Assembly: GCA_030645365.1 (NCBI GenBank)
Contig: JAUSMB010000047.1
Location: forward strand, 26,317 to 90,316
Source of the DNA: Rugosibacter sp.
GTDB taxonomy: Bacteria; Pseudomonadota; Gammaproteobacteria; Burkholderiales; Rhodocyclaceae
Direction of reading: 5' to 3'
DNA: 64,000 bases
This document shows, piece by piece, positions 19,826 through 29,445 of this stretch (positions within the stretch are counted from its first letter, which is position 1; every line of letters begins with the position of its first letter). The notes beneath the pieces are model-generated. The model was not told the DNA's origin and made no database searches. It worked only from the letters and a program-made list of their open reading frames with translations. Made by a program: the position numbers and the translations under genes.

Positions 19826-20755
19826 CTAAAACGGCTGCCAGGCACCGTTTTGGTAGACCACATGATCGTCAAGATAAACCGTTTCGGTGATGGCAAATAC
19901 ATCCACATGATATCTCGCAGTGGCGCGGCGGATTTGAGGTTTGTTGTAAAGCCCGTGTTTGGCGCCGAGCGACAAATGGATGCCGCACATGCGTTCATAA
20001 GTGCCAATATCGCTTACCGTTTTATCCTGAGTGAGTGCACGGTTCATACCAAAGCCCAGCTCGCGTACCCAGATTTCACCCTCATCGGCACGGATATTGG
20101 CGAGCACCTGGTCGAATTCCGGTGTGGAGTCGAAAACCTCGGTAACCCGCCCCTTGGTGATCGCCAGCGTGATGGGTTTTTCTGGTTTATTGACCGCGAA
20201 TGACGTGTCGCCAAAAATAAAAATGCGCACGCGGCCATTGACGGCTTCCAAATCTTGCGATTCTGTAAATACCTCGCCAATGGGGAACTGCCCGCCCACG
20301 TTTTTCATGGCACGGTAATCGCCTATGTTGAGCTTGGCGGGTTCAAATGGTGCCGCAAAACTCAAGCGATCACCGCCACTGTCTATCATGCCCGATGTTG
20401 CACAATCAATTCGAGCTTTAAGTGCATGACCTACGTCGCGGTAATATGCAGCGTCGTAGGCGAGTGCTTCAATGTAGCGGAGAGTCTCCGTTCCCTGCAT
20501 GCGCGAGAGGTGTGGATGCTCAATGACTTTTAATGAACGATTGAACAATTCAATGCGAATGCGGTAGGCCTCCAGGCGAAAGCTGGTGGATTGAATCAAG
20601 ACCACGAGATCGCCAGGTGATAACAGATTAATTGCCGCAAAAATCGCTTCCTGAGAGGAAGTATCAAAGTTGATATATTGGGCGCTGGGAAGGCATTTCC
20701 GGTAAGCCTTCGTCAAGGCCACCGCCAGATCACATTGCGAATCAGCGACTACCAA
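19826..20755 (-). CDS. M29-type aminopeptidase-like protein, 5' end cut by IS
   Basis: The 309-aa ORF resembles leucyl-aminopeptidase (AmpT/M29-like) proteins. His, Asp and Glu residues in GEIWVRELGFGMNRALT, ERMCGIHLSLGAKHG and ARYHVDVF are the likely metal-site regions. The first codon in the track is a TTG in the middle of a good coding stretch. The same frame stays open upstream through plausible protein sequence (ALAKKNIADILLLAVEHKYP) exactly to the IS edge at 20926. No ATG, GTG or TTG occurs in that stretch. Restoring the pre-insertion sequence gives an in-frame TTG just beyond the target site, which would make about 367 aa. I infer that the element cut off the start of this gene, which is probably inactive or expressed from a poor start. 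Confidence 0.6.
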   Translation of the reverse strand: MVVADSQCDLAVALTKAYRKCLPSAQYINFDTSSQEAIFAAINLLSPGDLVVLIQSTSFRLEAYRIRIELFNRSLKVIEHPHLSRMQGTETLRYIEALAYDAAYYRDVGHALKARIDCATSGMIDSGGDRLSFAAPFEPAKLNIGDYRAMKNVGGQFPIGEVFTESQDLEAVNGRVRIFIFGDTSFAVNKPEKPITLAITKGRVTEVFDSTPEFDQVLANIRADEGEIWVRELGFGMNRALTQDKTVSDIGTYERMCGIHLSLGAKHGLYNKPQIRRATARYHVDVFAITETVYLDDHVVYQNGAWQPF

Positions 20756-20925
20756 CGCTGATTGTGGATATTTATGCTCAACAGCTAATAACAGTATGTC
20801 GGCGATATTCTTTTTAGCGAGTGCAATCGCTTCTTGGGTTATGGTCGTTGTGAGGGATTGGCTAGTATTAATTATTTTCTCCGGATACGTGCATGGGCAT
20901 CTGGAGACGAGACCTAATGCCTTAG

Positions 20926-22110
20926 GGAAACGCTTAATAAGCCTTCGCGAAGCGCGACGGCAAGATTGAATTGAGAAACCGGGACGTGAATGGAGTTTTC
21001 ATTGGATAGATCGCCTCATTCGAGGCAGGCAACGGGGGATTTCCCCAGATCCTGCTCATACCGGGCGCACCTCTTCCGCCAGCGGGCGTCCCCATTTATT
21101 GATGTTCAACATTGCCAGCATCGCAAAAGCCCGATTCGCATTCTTCGCCAGACCACGATAACGGGTCTTGGTAAATCCCCACAGACGCTTGATCGTCAGG
21201 AACGGATGTTCCACCTTGGAACGCACGGCGGATTTACGCCGGTTCGTTTCCTTGTCGGCATCGCTCAAAGGACTGTTCCGATAGGCGCGACGATTGGTGA
21301 AGTCGTGCGCTTTGGGGGCAACCTCCCTGAGCCGTTCTCGCTGCGCTTGACCCCGGTAGGCGCTGTCGCCATAAAGACGGGTTTCGTTTCCATGCAACAG
21401 GTTCGGCACTTCGTGGCTGTCATGCACATTCGCAGCGGTGACGCTGGCACTATGGATCAAGCCACTGGCGCTATCCACGCCAATGTGGAGCTTCATCCCG
21501 AAGTGCCACTGGTTGCCCTTCTTGACTTGATGCATCTCGGGGTCTCGGGCCTTGTCCTGGTTCTTGACCGAGGGCGGCTCTGCAATCAGGCTGGCATCGA
21601 CAATCGTGCCGTTGGAGAGCTTCATCCCATTGGCCTGGAGCAGATCGCCCACTTGAGCGAACAGCGCGGCACCCAGGTTGTGGGCTTCGAGCAGGTGACG
21701 GAAGTTAAGCAGTGTCCCGGCATCGGCCACCCGTTCCTCTCCCAGATCAAAGCCGCAGAACTCGCGAAACACGGCGACATCGTAGAGTGCATCCTCACAG
21801 GCTTCATCCGCGAGGTTGAACCAGTTGGCGATGCAGTACATGCGCAGCATCCGCTCCAACCCAATCGGTGGCCGACCATTCCCGGCCTTGGGGTAATGCG
21901 GTTCGATCAAAGCGCAGAACTCGGCCCACGGCATCAGCAATTCCATCCGCGCCAAAAACTCGGCCTTGCGCGTCGAACGTCCGTGCTTCTCAAATCCCGA
22001 TACCGCCAGTGTCGTTTGTTTCATCGTGGTTCCCCTTGTGTTCGGTTCTCTTCGTCTGACAGCAGCACAAAGAAATCGTTCACAGTGCGTGGGACTTATT
22101 CAGTGTTTCC
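20926..22110 (-). mobile_element. Complete IS5-group insertion sequence, 1185 bp
   Basis: The element is bounded by imperfect terminal inverted repeats: GGAAACGCTTAATAAGCC at the left end and GGAAACACTGAATAAGTC read inward from the right end (15 of 18 identical). Both ends are flanked by TTAG (20922-20925 and 22111-22114), a 4-bp target duplication of the YTAR type that IS5-group elements use. It carries one intact transposase gene on the minus strand. The intact duplication indicates simple, fairly recent transposition at this site. Confidence 0.93.
21056..22024 (-). CDS. IS5-family transposase
   Basis: This 322-aa DDE transposase has the N-terminal IS5 domain (WAEFCALIEPHYPKAGNGRPP), the first Asp in GTIVDASLIAEPP, the second in YGDSAYRG and the Glu in RSKVEHPFLTIKRLWGFTKTRYRGLAKN, the Y(2)R(3)E(6)K signature. 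The frame is uninterrupted, so the enzyme may be active. The long opposite-strand ORF 20990..22114 is a shadow of this gene. Confidence 0.95.
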   Translation of the reverse strand: MKQTTLAVSGFEKHGRSTRKAEFLARMELLMPWAEFCALIEPHYPKAGNGRPPIGLERMLRMYCIANWFNLADEACEDALYDVAVFREFCGFDLGEERVADAGTLLNFRHLLEAHNLGAALFAQVGDLLQANGMKLSNGTIVDASLIAEPPSVKNQDKARDPEMHQVKKGNQWHFGMKLHIGVDSASGLIHSASVTAANVHDSHEVPNLLHGNETRLYGDSAYRGQAQRERLREVAPKAHDFTNRRAYRNSPLSDADKETNRRKSAVRSKVEHPFLTIKRLWGFTKTRYRGLAKNANRAFAMLAMLNINKWGRPLAEEVRPV

Positions 22111-22252
22111 TTAGACAAACTTCGCTATATGTTTCATTTTAGACGATAAGCAAATCAATTGCCCTCTGCAATTCATCCTTTGATTTTTTAGATGATCCTA
22201 TCAGCATTATTCAAAGGAAAAATGAAAGCTATTTTTTGCAATGCAACATTCC

Positions 22253-22266
22253 TTGATTTAGATCAA
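22253..22266 (+). promoter_or_regulatory. Perfect FNR/Anr box upstream of the DUF1329 gene
   Basis: TTGATTTAGATCAA matches the FNR consensus TTGAT-N4-ATCAA exactly. A TAATCT -10-like hexamer at 22290-22295 puts the centre of the box about 41 bp upstream of a start near 22301, which is class II activator spacing. I infer oxygen-limited activation of the DUF1329 gene starting at 22363. Confidence 0.75.
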
Positions 22267-22362
22267 ATAAACTCCCTTGAGCCTTCTTGTAATCTAGTAA
22301 CAGTCGATGGACAACGCTTGATTGAGTTAGGTGGATAGTTATCTAAAATAAGGAGAAGTTTT

Positions 22363-23667
22363 TTGAAAGTGAATAGCGTAAGCAAAGCATTCATTGCCAG
22401 TTTGGCTATGGGTTTAATGGGCGCTGCCATAGCAGCAACTGAAGCAGAAATTGATGCTTTTATGAATCCGTATGCCAAGGGTTTTCCTTCAGCATCAGGT
22501 GTTAAAGAAGGTGTTGTGATTGACAAAAACAATGCTGATCAGTTTAAATCTATATTAGCGCCAAGGATTTACGATCAGGTTAAGGCTGGAAATACCACCA
22601 TCAGTATTGGTAAACAGCTCTCAGCACCACCACCAGTAGTATTCGTTGCTGCGTCGAAAAAATCCGCAGCATCAGCCAGGGTGGAGTTTGGTAAGGGTAA
22701 AATCATGGGTTATCAAGGGGGTATGCCTTTTCCCTATGAGCCATCAGCAAGTGACCCTAATGCGGGCGAGAAGCTGGCTTGGAATGCGCGCTATGGCCTT
22801 GAAATTCCTGATGATATTTCTGTCGGTCCCTTTGTTTGGGAGTATCGCGACGGGAACACGGGCAAGATTAATCGAACTATTGATTTGGATCCCTCATTTA
22901 TCTCGAACACCGGCTTTAGAACAATGAACAAGCCTGAGCATATGTCGGGTTCTGAAGAGTTCTTCAACATGGACATGATCACGGTTAAATCCCCTCAGGA
23001 TTTGAAAGGCACGGGTTTGTTGCTCAAGCGCCGTGTGGATAGTTCGCGGGATGATGATGGACAGCTTTACCTCGGCTTTCAACGTCGAGCACGTCGCTTG
23101 TCCACTTCTGCAACAACGGATCCGTTCCTGGGTTCGAACGTGATGATCGAAGAGTTCCGTGGTTTCAATGGCAAACTAAACGATTTCACTTGGAAGTATC
23201 TCGGCACAAAAAATCTGCTGATGGCTTACTATTCGCATAAAGAGGCCAAATTGCGGGATGACTATAAAACGGCTGACTGGCGTCCGACAGCATTTAAAGG
23301 CAAAGGACAATGCTGGGCTGATGTGCCGTGGAGTTTGCGTAAGGTTTACATCGTTGAAATGACACCCAAACGTGCTGATCACCCTGTATCTAAACGCACT
23401 ATGTATCTTGATGCCGAATCATTCCACGTGGCGCTCAGTGAGGTGTATGACCGCAAGGGTGAGTTGTGGAAGCTTTGGGTGCAGGGTATCGGCCATCCTT
23501 CTGGCCAGTTGCCTGCCGTAGCGAAAAAAGGCGTATGGGTGTGGGATGCTGACTCAATGATTGACCTTCAGGCTAACCAATGTACAACCTTGAACTTCCG
23601 CATGACCTCTCTGGATGCTGTACCCGCGAGCGTCTACACGATTGAATATATTCGTTCACGCCAATAA
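22363..23667 (+). CDS. DUF1329 family protein, probably periplasmic/outer-membrane associated
   Basis: The 434-aa protein starts with TTG at 22363, eight bases after AGGAGA, and has a signal peptide (FIASLAMGLMGAAIAAT). Length and motifs such as WEYRDGNTGKINRTIDLDPS, YLGFQRRARRLSTSATTDPFLGSNVMIEEF and KRTMYLDAESFHVALSEVYDRKGELWKLW fit DUF1329, a family often linked to outer-membrane transport of hydrophobic substrates. Its function is not known. It stands alone between the IS and ggt, with its own FNR-type promoter and a strong terminator, so it is a monocistronic gene likely expressed under low oxygen. Confidence 0.88.
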   Translation: MKVNSVSKAFIASLAMGLMGAAIAATEAEIDAFMNPYAKGFPSASGVKEGVVIDKNNADQFKSILAPRIYDQVKAGNTTISIGKQLSAPPPVVFVAASKKSAASARVEFGKGKIMGYQGGMPFPYEPSASDPNAGEKLAWNARYGLEIPDDISVGPFVWEYRDGNTGKINRTIDLDPSFISNTGFRTMNKPEHMSGSEEFFNMDMITVKSPQDLKGTGLLLKRRVDSSRDDDGQLYLGFQRRARRLSTSATTDPFLGSNVMIEEFRGFNGKLNDFTWKYLGTKNLLMAYYSHKEAKLRDDYKTADWRPTAFKGKGQCWADVPWSLRKVYIVEMTPKRADHPVSKRTMYLDAESFHVALSEVYDRKGELWKLWVQGIGHPSGQLPAVAKKGVWVWDADSMIDLQANQCTTLNFRMTSLDAVPASVYTIEYIRSRQ

Positions 23668-23699
23668 GCTTTATCTCACGTATTACCTGTAGTCAAACT

Positions 23700-23736
23700 A
23701 GGCCGCTTGTGTCTTCACAAGCGGCCTGTTCTTTTT
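23700..23736 (+). terminator. Strong intrinsic terminator after the DUF1329 gene
   Basis: A perfect 12-bp stem, AGGCCGCTTGTG and CACAAGCGGCCT, closes a TCTT loop (23700-23727) and is followed by GTTCTTTTT. The stem could also end transcripts from ggt on the other strand. Confidence 0.95.
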
Positions 23737-23846
23737 ATATGGAATCAAAACACATTACCCCGATTTTTGCGAATGGTTATCGCCAAGGGTTTGGCAATTT
23801 CATTCGACATGAGAACAAGTCTGGATTGCCAGGATTTTGCGTTTTA

Positions 23847-23871
23847 CGCCGTATTGCCAGCACCGACTTTT
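23847..23871 (+). repeat. Dispersed 25-bp repeat, copy 5
   Basis: One mismatch to the consensus (AGCACC for AGCGCC). It is in the spacer between the DUF1329 terminator and ggt, seven bases beyond the ggt stop codon. Confidence 0.85.
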
Positions 23872-23878
23872 TATTGTC

Positions 23879-25642
23879 TCAATATCCTGCGGCCAGCCCT
23901 GTTGTGCGTCGCGGATCAATGGCGCCGTAATAGCGGTTGTTGCCACGTGGTTTGCCGCCGAGCGTGGGCGCGCCAATCAAGATGCCCGCCGCATGATTGG
24001 CGGGTTGGGGGCTGCCTAACTTGTGGCCCTTGTCGATCAGCAGCTTTTTTGTGTCGGGGCTGAGCGCCAAAGTTTCAACTTCGGTGACATCCGGCAGCCA
24101 TTGCTGGTGGAAACGCGGGGCATCGACGGCTTCCTGAATGTTCATGCCGTAGTCGATGACATTGATAATCGAATGCACTACCACGGTAATAATGCGGCTG
24201 CCGCCTGGTGTGCCGATTACCATGACGGGTTTGCCGTTGCGCGACACGATGGTCGGGCTCATTGAGCTTAAGGGTCGCTTGCCGGGTGCAATGGCATTTT
24301 TGCTACCTTGCACCAGGCCAAACAGGTTGGGCGTACCCGGTTTAACGGTGAAATCATCCATCTCGTTATTGAGCAAAATTCCCGTGCCTTTGGCTGTGAC
24401 GCCAGCGCCAAACCAGCCATTAAGCGTGTAGGTGACGGAGACAGCATTACCTGCGTGATCCACAATCGAATAGTGTGTGGTGTTAGTGCCTTCGGTTGGG
24501 GTGTCGTGGGGCGATGTGCCGGGCTTGATTTCCAGTGAAATTCCTGCTTTTGAGGGATTAATTGCCGCGCGGATGTTTGCTGCGTAAGCTTTGTCAAGTA
24601 ACTGTGTGACTGGATTGCTTACAAAGCTGGGGTCGCCGAGATAGTTGTTGCGGTCGGCATATGCATGGCGCATGGCTTCGATTTGATAATGTACGGCTTG
24701 CGCAGAAAGGTAGCCTAGTTCTTTTAACGGGTAGCCTTCGAGGATGTTGAGGATTTCGCAGACGACTACGCCCCCCGAACTTGGCGGTGGTGCCGAGACG
24801 ATGTGATAACCACGATAGTCGCACTCGATCGGAGCGAGTTCGCGCGCTTGGTAATTTGCAAAATCAGATTTGCTCAAAATTCCATGACCTTTCTGACTCG
24901 CAGCAATGATGGCCTCGCTGATAGGGCCGTTGTAAAACGCCTTTAATCCGTCACGACTGATGAGGCTCAGTGAGCGAGCCAAATCTTTTTGCACCAGTCG
25001 TTCGCCTACAGTCAATGGCTGGCCATGGCGCAGAAAAATAGCGGCGCTGGGTGCGTCTTGTTGCAAGCGGTCTGTCGCCTGAGTCAGCATGTCCACGTCA
25101 CCCTCATCAAGCACAAAGCCTTTTTTGGCAAGCCCAATGGCCGGGGCGACAAGTTGGTGACGCGGCAGCGTGCCGTAGCGGATGCGAGCTAATTCCAGTC
25201 CGGCGACGGTGCCGGGGACGCCTGCGGCAAGATAACCGTGGGTGCTCAGATTTTTGATGACATTGCCGTTCGCGTCGAGATACATGGAGGAGGTTGCAGC
25301 CAAAGGCGCTTTCTCGCGGAAGTCTAGAAAGGTTTTTCGCCCATCGGCGAGTTGTATGGTCATGAATCCGCCGCCGCCCAGATTTCCGGCCGCAGGGTAG
25401 ACCACGGCGAGGGCATAACCTACGGCGACAGCCGCATCAATGGCATTGCCGCCCTTTTTCAAGATATCTACGCCCACTTTAGTTGCCAGGTGTTGCGCCG
25501 TGACGACCATGCCGTTTTCTGCGGCCACAGGAAACTGCGAAGCGCCAAAGGCTTGGCAGTTCGCTGCAAAGAGCGAGAAGGCCAAGAGCAGGCGGAAGGT
25601 GTTGCGCAAACGTGTGGAGGTCACGGCAAGATCCTGGGGCAA
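23879..25642 (-). CDS. ggt: Gamma-glutamyltransferase (glutathione hydrolase)
   Basis: Ggt cleaves the gamma-glutamyl bond of glutathione and related peptides in the periplasm. The 587-aa precursor has a signal peptide (FRLLLAFSLFAANCQAFGA). It matures by self-cleavage before the nucleophilic Thr in EGTNTTHYSIVDHAGNAVS. Other motifs are NLGGGGFMTIQL, FLDFREKAPLAAT, LNNEMDDF and RPLSSMSPTIV. It is convergent with the DUF1329 gene and its stop codon is 7 bp from a dispersed-repeat copy. Confidence 0.96.
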   Translation of the reverse strand: MPQDLAVTSTRLRNTFRLLLAFSLFAANCQAFGASQFPVAAENGMVVTAQHLATKVGVDILKKGGNAIDAAVAVGYALAVVYPAAGNLGGGGFMTIQLADGRKTFLDFREKAPLAATSSMYLDANGNVIKNLSTHGYLAAGVPGTVAGLELARIRYGTLPRHQLVAPAIGLAKKGFVLDEGDVDMLTQATDRLQQDAPSAAIFLRHGQPLTVGERLVQKDLARSLSLISRDGLKAFYNGPISEAIIAASQKGHGILSKSDFANYQARELAPIECDYRGYHIVSAPPPSSGGVVVCEILNILEGYPLKELGYLSAQAVHYQIEAMRHAYADRNNYLGDPSFVSNPVTQLLDKAYAANIRAAINPSKAGISLEIKPGTSPHDTPTEGTNTTHYSIVDHAGNAVSVTYTLNGWFGAGVTAKGTGILLNNEMDDFTVKPGTPNLFGLVQGSKNAIAPGKRPLSSMSPTIVSRNGKPVMVIGTPGGSRIITVVVHSIINVIDYGMNIQEAVDAPRFHQQWLPDVTEVETLALSPDTKKLLIDKGHKLGSPQPANHAAGILIGAPTLGGKPRGNNRYYGAIDPRRTTGLAAGY

Positions 25643-25663
25643 GTGCTCAAAGAGGGGTGGGGC

Positions 25664-26506
25664 TTAGCATGTGCGTCGATCAATTTTCAAGGTTTGCAGC
25701 AGGGTCGCGCCAATTTCCTCAATGGATTTAGTGGTTGATTCAAGCCACTCAATTCCTTCGCGGCGCATCATCTTTTGCGCTTGGTCAATTTCCCAGCGAC
25801 AGTTTTCGAGGGATGCGTAGGTGCTCTCAGGGCGGCGTTCCTGACGGATGGCAGAGAGTCGATCAGGGTTGATGGTTAACCCAAACAGCTTGTGCCGATG
25901 TTTGGTGAGCCCATCGGGGAGTTTGTTGCGTTCAAAATCTTCCGGAATCAAAGGATAGTTGGCGACCTTGATACCAAACTGGATTGCCAGATACAGGCTG
26001 GTTGGCGTTTTGCCACTGCGCGAGACGCCGACGAGGATGACATCTGATTTATCCAGCTCAGTGCTGGATACACCGTCGTCATGGGCCAGTGTGAAATTGA
26101 TCGCATCCATACGCGCCACGTATTCTGATGAATTCACCAGGCTATGACTACGCCCAATGGTGTGGCTGGACTTCATGCCAAACTCGGCTTCCAGTGGCGA
26201 GATAAAGGCGCCGAAAAAATCGAGAATCAAGGCATTGGCCTGGAGCAGCACCGTCACGGTTTCCGGATTCACCAGAGTTGAAATCACGATGGCTCGATTG
26301 CCATCCTTCATTCCTGCGGCATTGATTCTGGCGACACAGTCCGTTGCCTTGGCAACCGAGTCAATAAAGGGCATGCGCACTTGAGCTGTTTGGATGTCTT
26401 CAAATTGAGAAAGCAAACTGTGCCCCAGCGTTTCGGCCGTAATACCTGTGCCATCGGAGACAAAAAATATGGTATGCCGGGCAGACATGGGCGTGGGAAG
26501 GGTCAT
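25664..26506 (-). CDS. ppsR: PEP synthase regulatory kinase/pyrophosphorylase PpsR
   Basis: PpsR (DUF299) inactivates PEP synthase by ADP-dependent phosphorylation and reactivates it by phosphate-dependent removal. The P-loop [15 protein letters not shown] and the N-terminal [19 protein letters not shown] are diagnostic. I place the start at the ATG at 26506 ([19 protein letters not shown]), giving 280 aa; the 35 extra residues in the track are not conserved and run into the ppsA promoter region. It is divergent from its target ppsA. Confidence 0.95.
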   Translation of the reverse strand: MTLPTPMSARHTIFFVSDGTGITAETLGHSLLSQFEDIQTAQVRMPFIDSVAKATDCVARINAAGMKDGNRAIVISTLVNPETVTVLLQANALILDFFGAFISPLEAEFGMKSSHTIGRSHSLVNSSEYVARMDAINFTLAHDDGVSSTELDKSDVILVGVSRSGKTPTSLYLAIQFGIKVANYPLIPEDFERNKLPDGLTKHRHKLFGLTINPDRLSAIRQERRPESTYASLENCRWEIDQAQKMMRREGIEWLESTTKSIEEIGATLLQTLKIDRRTC

Positions 26507-26588
26507 GAATAATCTCTCAGGAAGGTAGAAGGCAGGTAAATGGCTATAAAATAGCGGCTTTCCCTCCATGTTAACAGAAGGAACTTGT

Positions 26589-28985
26589 ATGTCTTCATCT
26601 ACACCTTTCACACATCGCTACGCAATTGGGTTTGAACATTTACGCATGACGGATGTGGGAGATGTTGGCGGAAAAAATGCATCCCTGGGGGAGATGATCA
26701 GTCAACTGGCGGCATCGCAAGTGCGCGTGCCAGGTGGGTTTGCCACCACGGCATTGGCATACCGCGAGTTTCTCGCCTATCAAGGGCTGGCTGATCGCAT
26801 CAATGCCGCGCTGGATGCATTGAACGTGGATGATGTTGAAAAACTTGCAAAAGTGGGTGCGCAGATTCGTCAATGGGTTGTGGATACCCCGTTTCCGCCC
26901 AAGCTGGAAGATGAAATTAAGCAAGAATATGAGCTCCTCATTGCGTCAAGTGGTGCTGAAGCCAGCTTTGCCGTGCGTTCTTCCGCAACGGCAGAGGATT
27001 TGCCAGATGCTTCATTTGCCGGCCAGCAGGAAAGTTTTTTGAATATCCATGGCTATGACAATATTTTGCATGCCATCAAAGAGGTTTTTGCCTCGCTCTA
27101 CAACGATCGCGCGATTGCTTATCGCGTGCATAAGGGTTTTGCGCATGCCGAGGTGTCCTTGTCAGCGGGTGTGCAGCGCATGGTGCGTTCAGACACTGGC
27201 GCTTCCGGCGTGATGTTTACGATGGATACAGAATCAGGCTTCGATAAAGTCGTTTTTATCACGTCAAGTTATGGCCTGGGCGAAACCGTGGTGCAAGGGG
27301 CGGTAAACCCGGATGAGTTTTATGTCCATAAAGCCACGTTGGCGCTGGGCAAGCCTTCCATCATTCGGCGAAATATGGGCAGCAAGTTGATCAAGATGAT
27401 TTTTACCGAATCGCGGCAGGCCGGGCGCAGTACGGAAACAATCGATGTGCCGGAAAATGACCGGAATGCTTTCTCGCTAACCGATGAAGATATTCTTGAG
27501 TTGGCGCGTTATGCCATGATCATTGAAGCGCACTACCAGATGCCGATGGATATCGAATGGGGCAAGGATGGTCAGGATGGCAAGCTGTATATCTTGCAGG
27601 CGCGTCCAGAGACTGTGAAATCGCAGGATGACCATGCTTCGGTGATTGAAAAATACAAGCTCAAGCAGCATGGCAAAGTGCTTACCAGTGGCCGCGCCAT
27701 TGGGCAAAAAATCGGTTCTGGCGTTGTGCGTGTGGTCAAGGATCCTGCCCAAATGCATCTGGTACAGCCAGGGGATGTGCTGGTAGCGGATATGACTGAC
27801 CCCAACTGGGAGCCAGTCATGAAGCGTGCTTCAGCGATTGTGACCAATCGCGGCGGACGTACTTGCCATGCGGCGATTATTGCGCGCGAGCTGGGCATCC
27901 CTGCGATTGTGGGCTGTGGCAGTGCCACTACCGCCTTGACCGAAGGCGAGAGCGTGACCATATCGTGTGCCGAAGGTGATACGGGTTATGTGTATCGCGA
28001 TGCGCTTGAGTTTGAAATCACGCGGCAGGATGTGGGTAATTTGCCCAAGTTGCCAGTCAAAATCATGATGAACGTGGGCAACCCGGAACTCGCCTTTGAG
28101 TTTGCGCAGATTCCGAATGCCGGGGTTGGCTTGGCTCGGCTTGAGTTTGTTATCAATAACATGATCGGTATTCATCCCAAGGCGATTCTTGAAATTGATC
28201 AAGTGCCAGCCAGTTTGCGGGAAGAAATTCTGCGTCGTTCGCGCGGCTATTCTTCGCCTGAGACATTTTTTGTCGAGAAGTTGACTGAAGGGGTGGCCAC
28301 CATTGCGGCGGCGTTTTATCCGCAGCCGGTGATTGTTCGTTTGTCGGATTTCAAATCAAACGAATACCGCAAATTGCTCGGCGGCGAGATTTATGAGCCG
28401 GAAGAAGAAAATCCCATGCTGGGGTTCCGTGGCGCTTCACGTTACATCGCGCCGTCTTTCCGCGCTTGCTTTGAACTCGAATGCCGTGCCATGAAGCGCG
28501 TGCGCAATGACATGGGGCTCACCAATGTGCAAATCATGGTGCCCTTCGTGCGCACGGTGGACGAAGCCCGTACGGTGGTCGAATTGCTGGCAGCGCATGG
28601 TCTGCGCCGTGGCGAAAACGATCTCAAGCTGATCATGATGTGTGAAATTCCATCCAATGCCTTGCTGGCTGAGCAGTTTCTTGAGCATTTCGATGGTTAC
28701 TCAATCGGTTCCAATGATCTGACCCAGCTGACACTAGGTCTGGATCGTGATTCTGGTTTGGTAGCGCACTCGTTTGATGAGCGCGATCTGGCTGTTAAAA
28801 AATTATTGTCCATGACGATTGCCACGTGTAATCGCTTGGGCAAATATGTTGGCATTTGTGGTCAAGGCCCGTCGGATCACGCTGACTTTGCCGAGTGGCT
28901 CATGGATGAAGGTATCCAGACTATCTCGTTGAATCCGGATACCGTGATTGATACGTCGATGCGACTCGCTAACCACAAAAAATAA
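26589..28985 (+). CDS. ppsA: Phosphoenolpyruvate synthase
   Basis: PEP synthase converts pyruvate, ATP and water to PEP, AMP and phosphate for gluconeogenesis. The N-terminal ATP-grasp domain opens with [12 protein letters not shown] and holds [21 protein letters not shown]. The phosphohistidine domain shows [21 protein letters not shown]. The C-terminal TIM barrel ends with [16 protein letters not shown]. The start at 26589 ([15 protein letters not shown]) gives 798 aa; the earlier start in the track adds seven residues only. It faces ppsR across about 80 bp, a shared divergent promoter region. Confidence 0.97.
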   Translation: MSSSTPFTHRYAIGFEHLRMTDVGDVGGKNASLGEMISQLAASQVRVPGGFATTALAYREFLAYQGLADRINAALDALNVDDVEKLAKVGAQIRQWVVDTPFPPKLEDEIKQEYELLIASSGAEASFAVRSSATAEDLPDASFAGQQESFLNIHGYDNILHAIKEVFASLYNDRAIAYRVHKGFAHAEVSLSAGVQRMVRSDTGASGVMFTMDTESGFDKVVFITSSYGLGETVVQGAVNPDEFYVHKATLALGKPSIIRRNMGSKLIKMIFTESRQAGRSTETIDVPENDRNAFSLTDEDILELARYAMIIEAHYQMPMDIEWGKDGQDGKLYILQARPETVKSQDDHASVIEKYKLKQHGKVLTSGRAIGQKIGSGVVRVVKDPAQMHLVQPGDVLVADMTDPNWEPVMKRASAIVTNRGGRTCHAAIIARELGIPAIVGCGSATTALTEGESVTISCAEGDTGYVYRDALEFEITRQDVGNLPKLPVKIMMNVGNPELAFEFAQIPNAGVGLARLEFVINNMIGIHPKAILEIDQVPASLREEILRRSRGYSSPETFFVEKLTEGVATIAAAFYPQPVIVRLSDFKSNEYRKLLGGEIYEPEEENPMLGFRGASRYIAPSFRACFELECRAMKRVRNDMGLTNVQIMVPFVRTVDEARTVVELLAAHGLRRGENDLKLIMMCEIPSNALLAEQFLEHFDGYSIGSNDLTQLTLGLDRDSGLVAHSFDERDLAVKKLLSMTIATCNRLGKYVGICGQGPSDHADFAEWLMDEGIQTISLNPDTVIDTSMRLANHKK

Positions 28986-28988
28986 ACC

Positions 28989-29438
28989 ATGCAAATTCTC
29001 TGGTGGTACTGGATGGTATTAGGCATGGGGCTGGCTTTGGCTGAGCTGGCCTTGTTCAGTTTTTTTATCATCTGGTTTGCCATAGGCGCGCTGCTTGTGG
29101 GCGTGGCCTTATTGGTGTTCCCGAACCTGAGTTTTACTGCGCAGGTGTTGCTATGGACAGTGGTCTCGATCGTGATGACGGTGTTGTGGTTCAGGTTTTT
29201 TCGCCATGCGAACAAAACACGTTCGGGCCAAGCAGATGAGGCATTAGGTGAGATTGGGGTGCTCGTGAGTGCAATTGAACCTGTGGGTTCCTCATCAGGT
29301 CGCGGTGAAGTGCGTTTTCAAAAGCCCATCATGGGGGCAGAGCGCTGGGCTTGCCTGGCTGATGAATCCATTGCGGCTGGCACGCGAGTCAAAGTACTGG
29401 CAGTGGATGGCCAGTTTTTAAAAGTGGGTAAAACTTGA
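28989..29438 (+). CDS. NfeD-family membrane protein
   Basis: The 149-aa protein has an N-terminal membrane region (MVLGMGLALAELALFSFFIIWFAIGALLVGVALLVF, further span WTVVSIVMTVLWFRFF) and a C-terminal soluble OB-fold (GVLVSAIEPVGSSSGRGEVRF, GTRVKVLAVDGQFLKV). NfeD proteins are encoded next to SPFH partners and are thought to act with them in membrane quality control. The next gene is such a partner, 7 bp downstream. Confidence 0.9.
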   Translation: MQILWWYWMVLGMGLALAELALFSFFIIWFAIGALLVGVALLVFPNLSFTAQVLLWTVVSIVMTVLWFRFFRHANKTRSGQADEALGEIGVLVSAIEPVGSSSGRGEVRFQKPIMGAERWACLADESIAAGTRVKVLAVDGQFLKVGKT

Positions 29439-29445
29439 GGAGCGC

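Noticed and set aside
20990-22114. 374-aa plus-strand ORF over the IS element
   Set aside because: It is the antisense shadow of the transposase, which has the full DDE signature on the minus strand.
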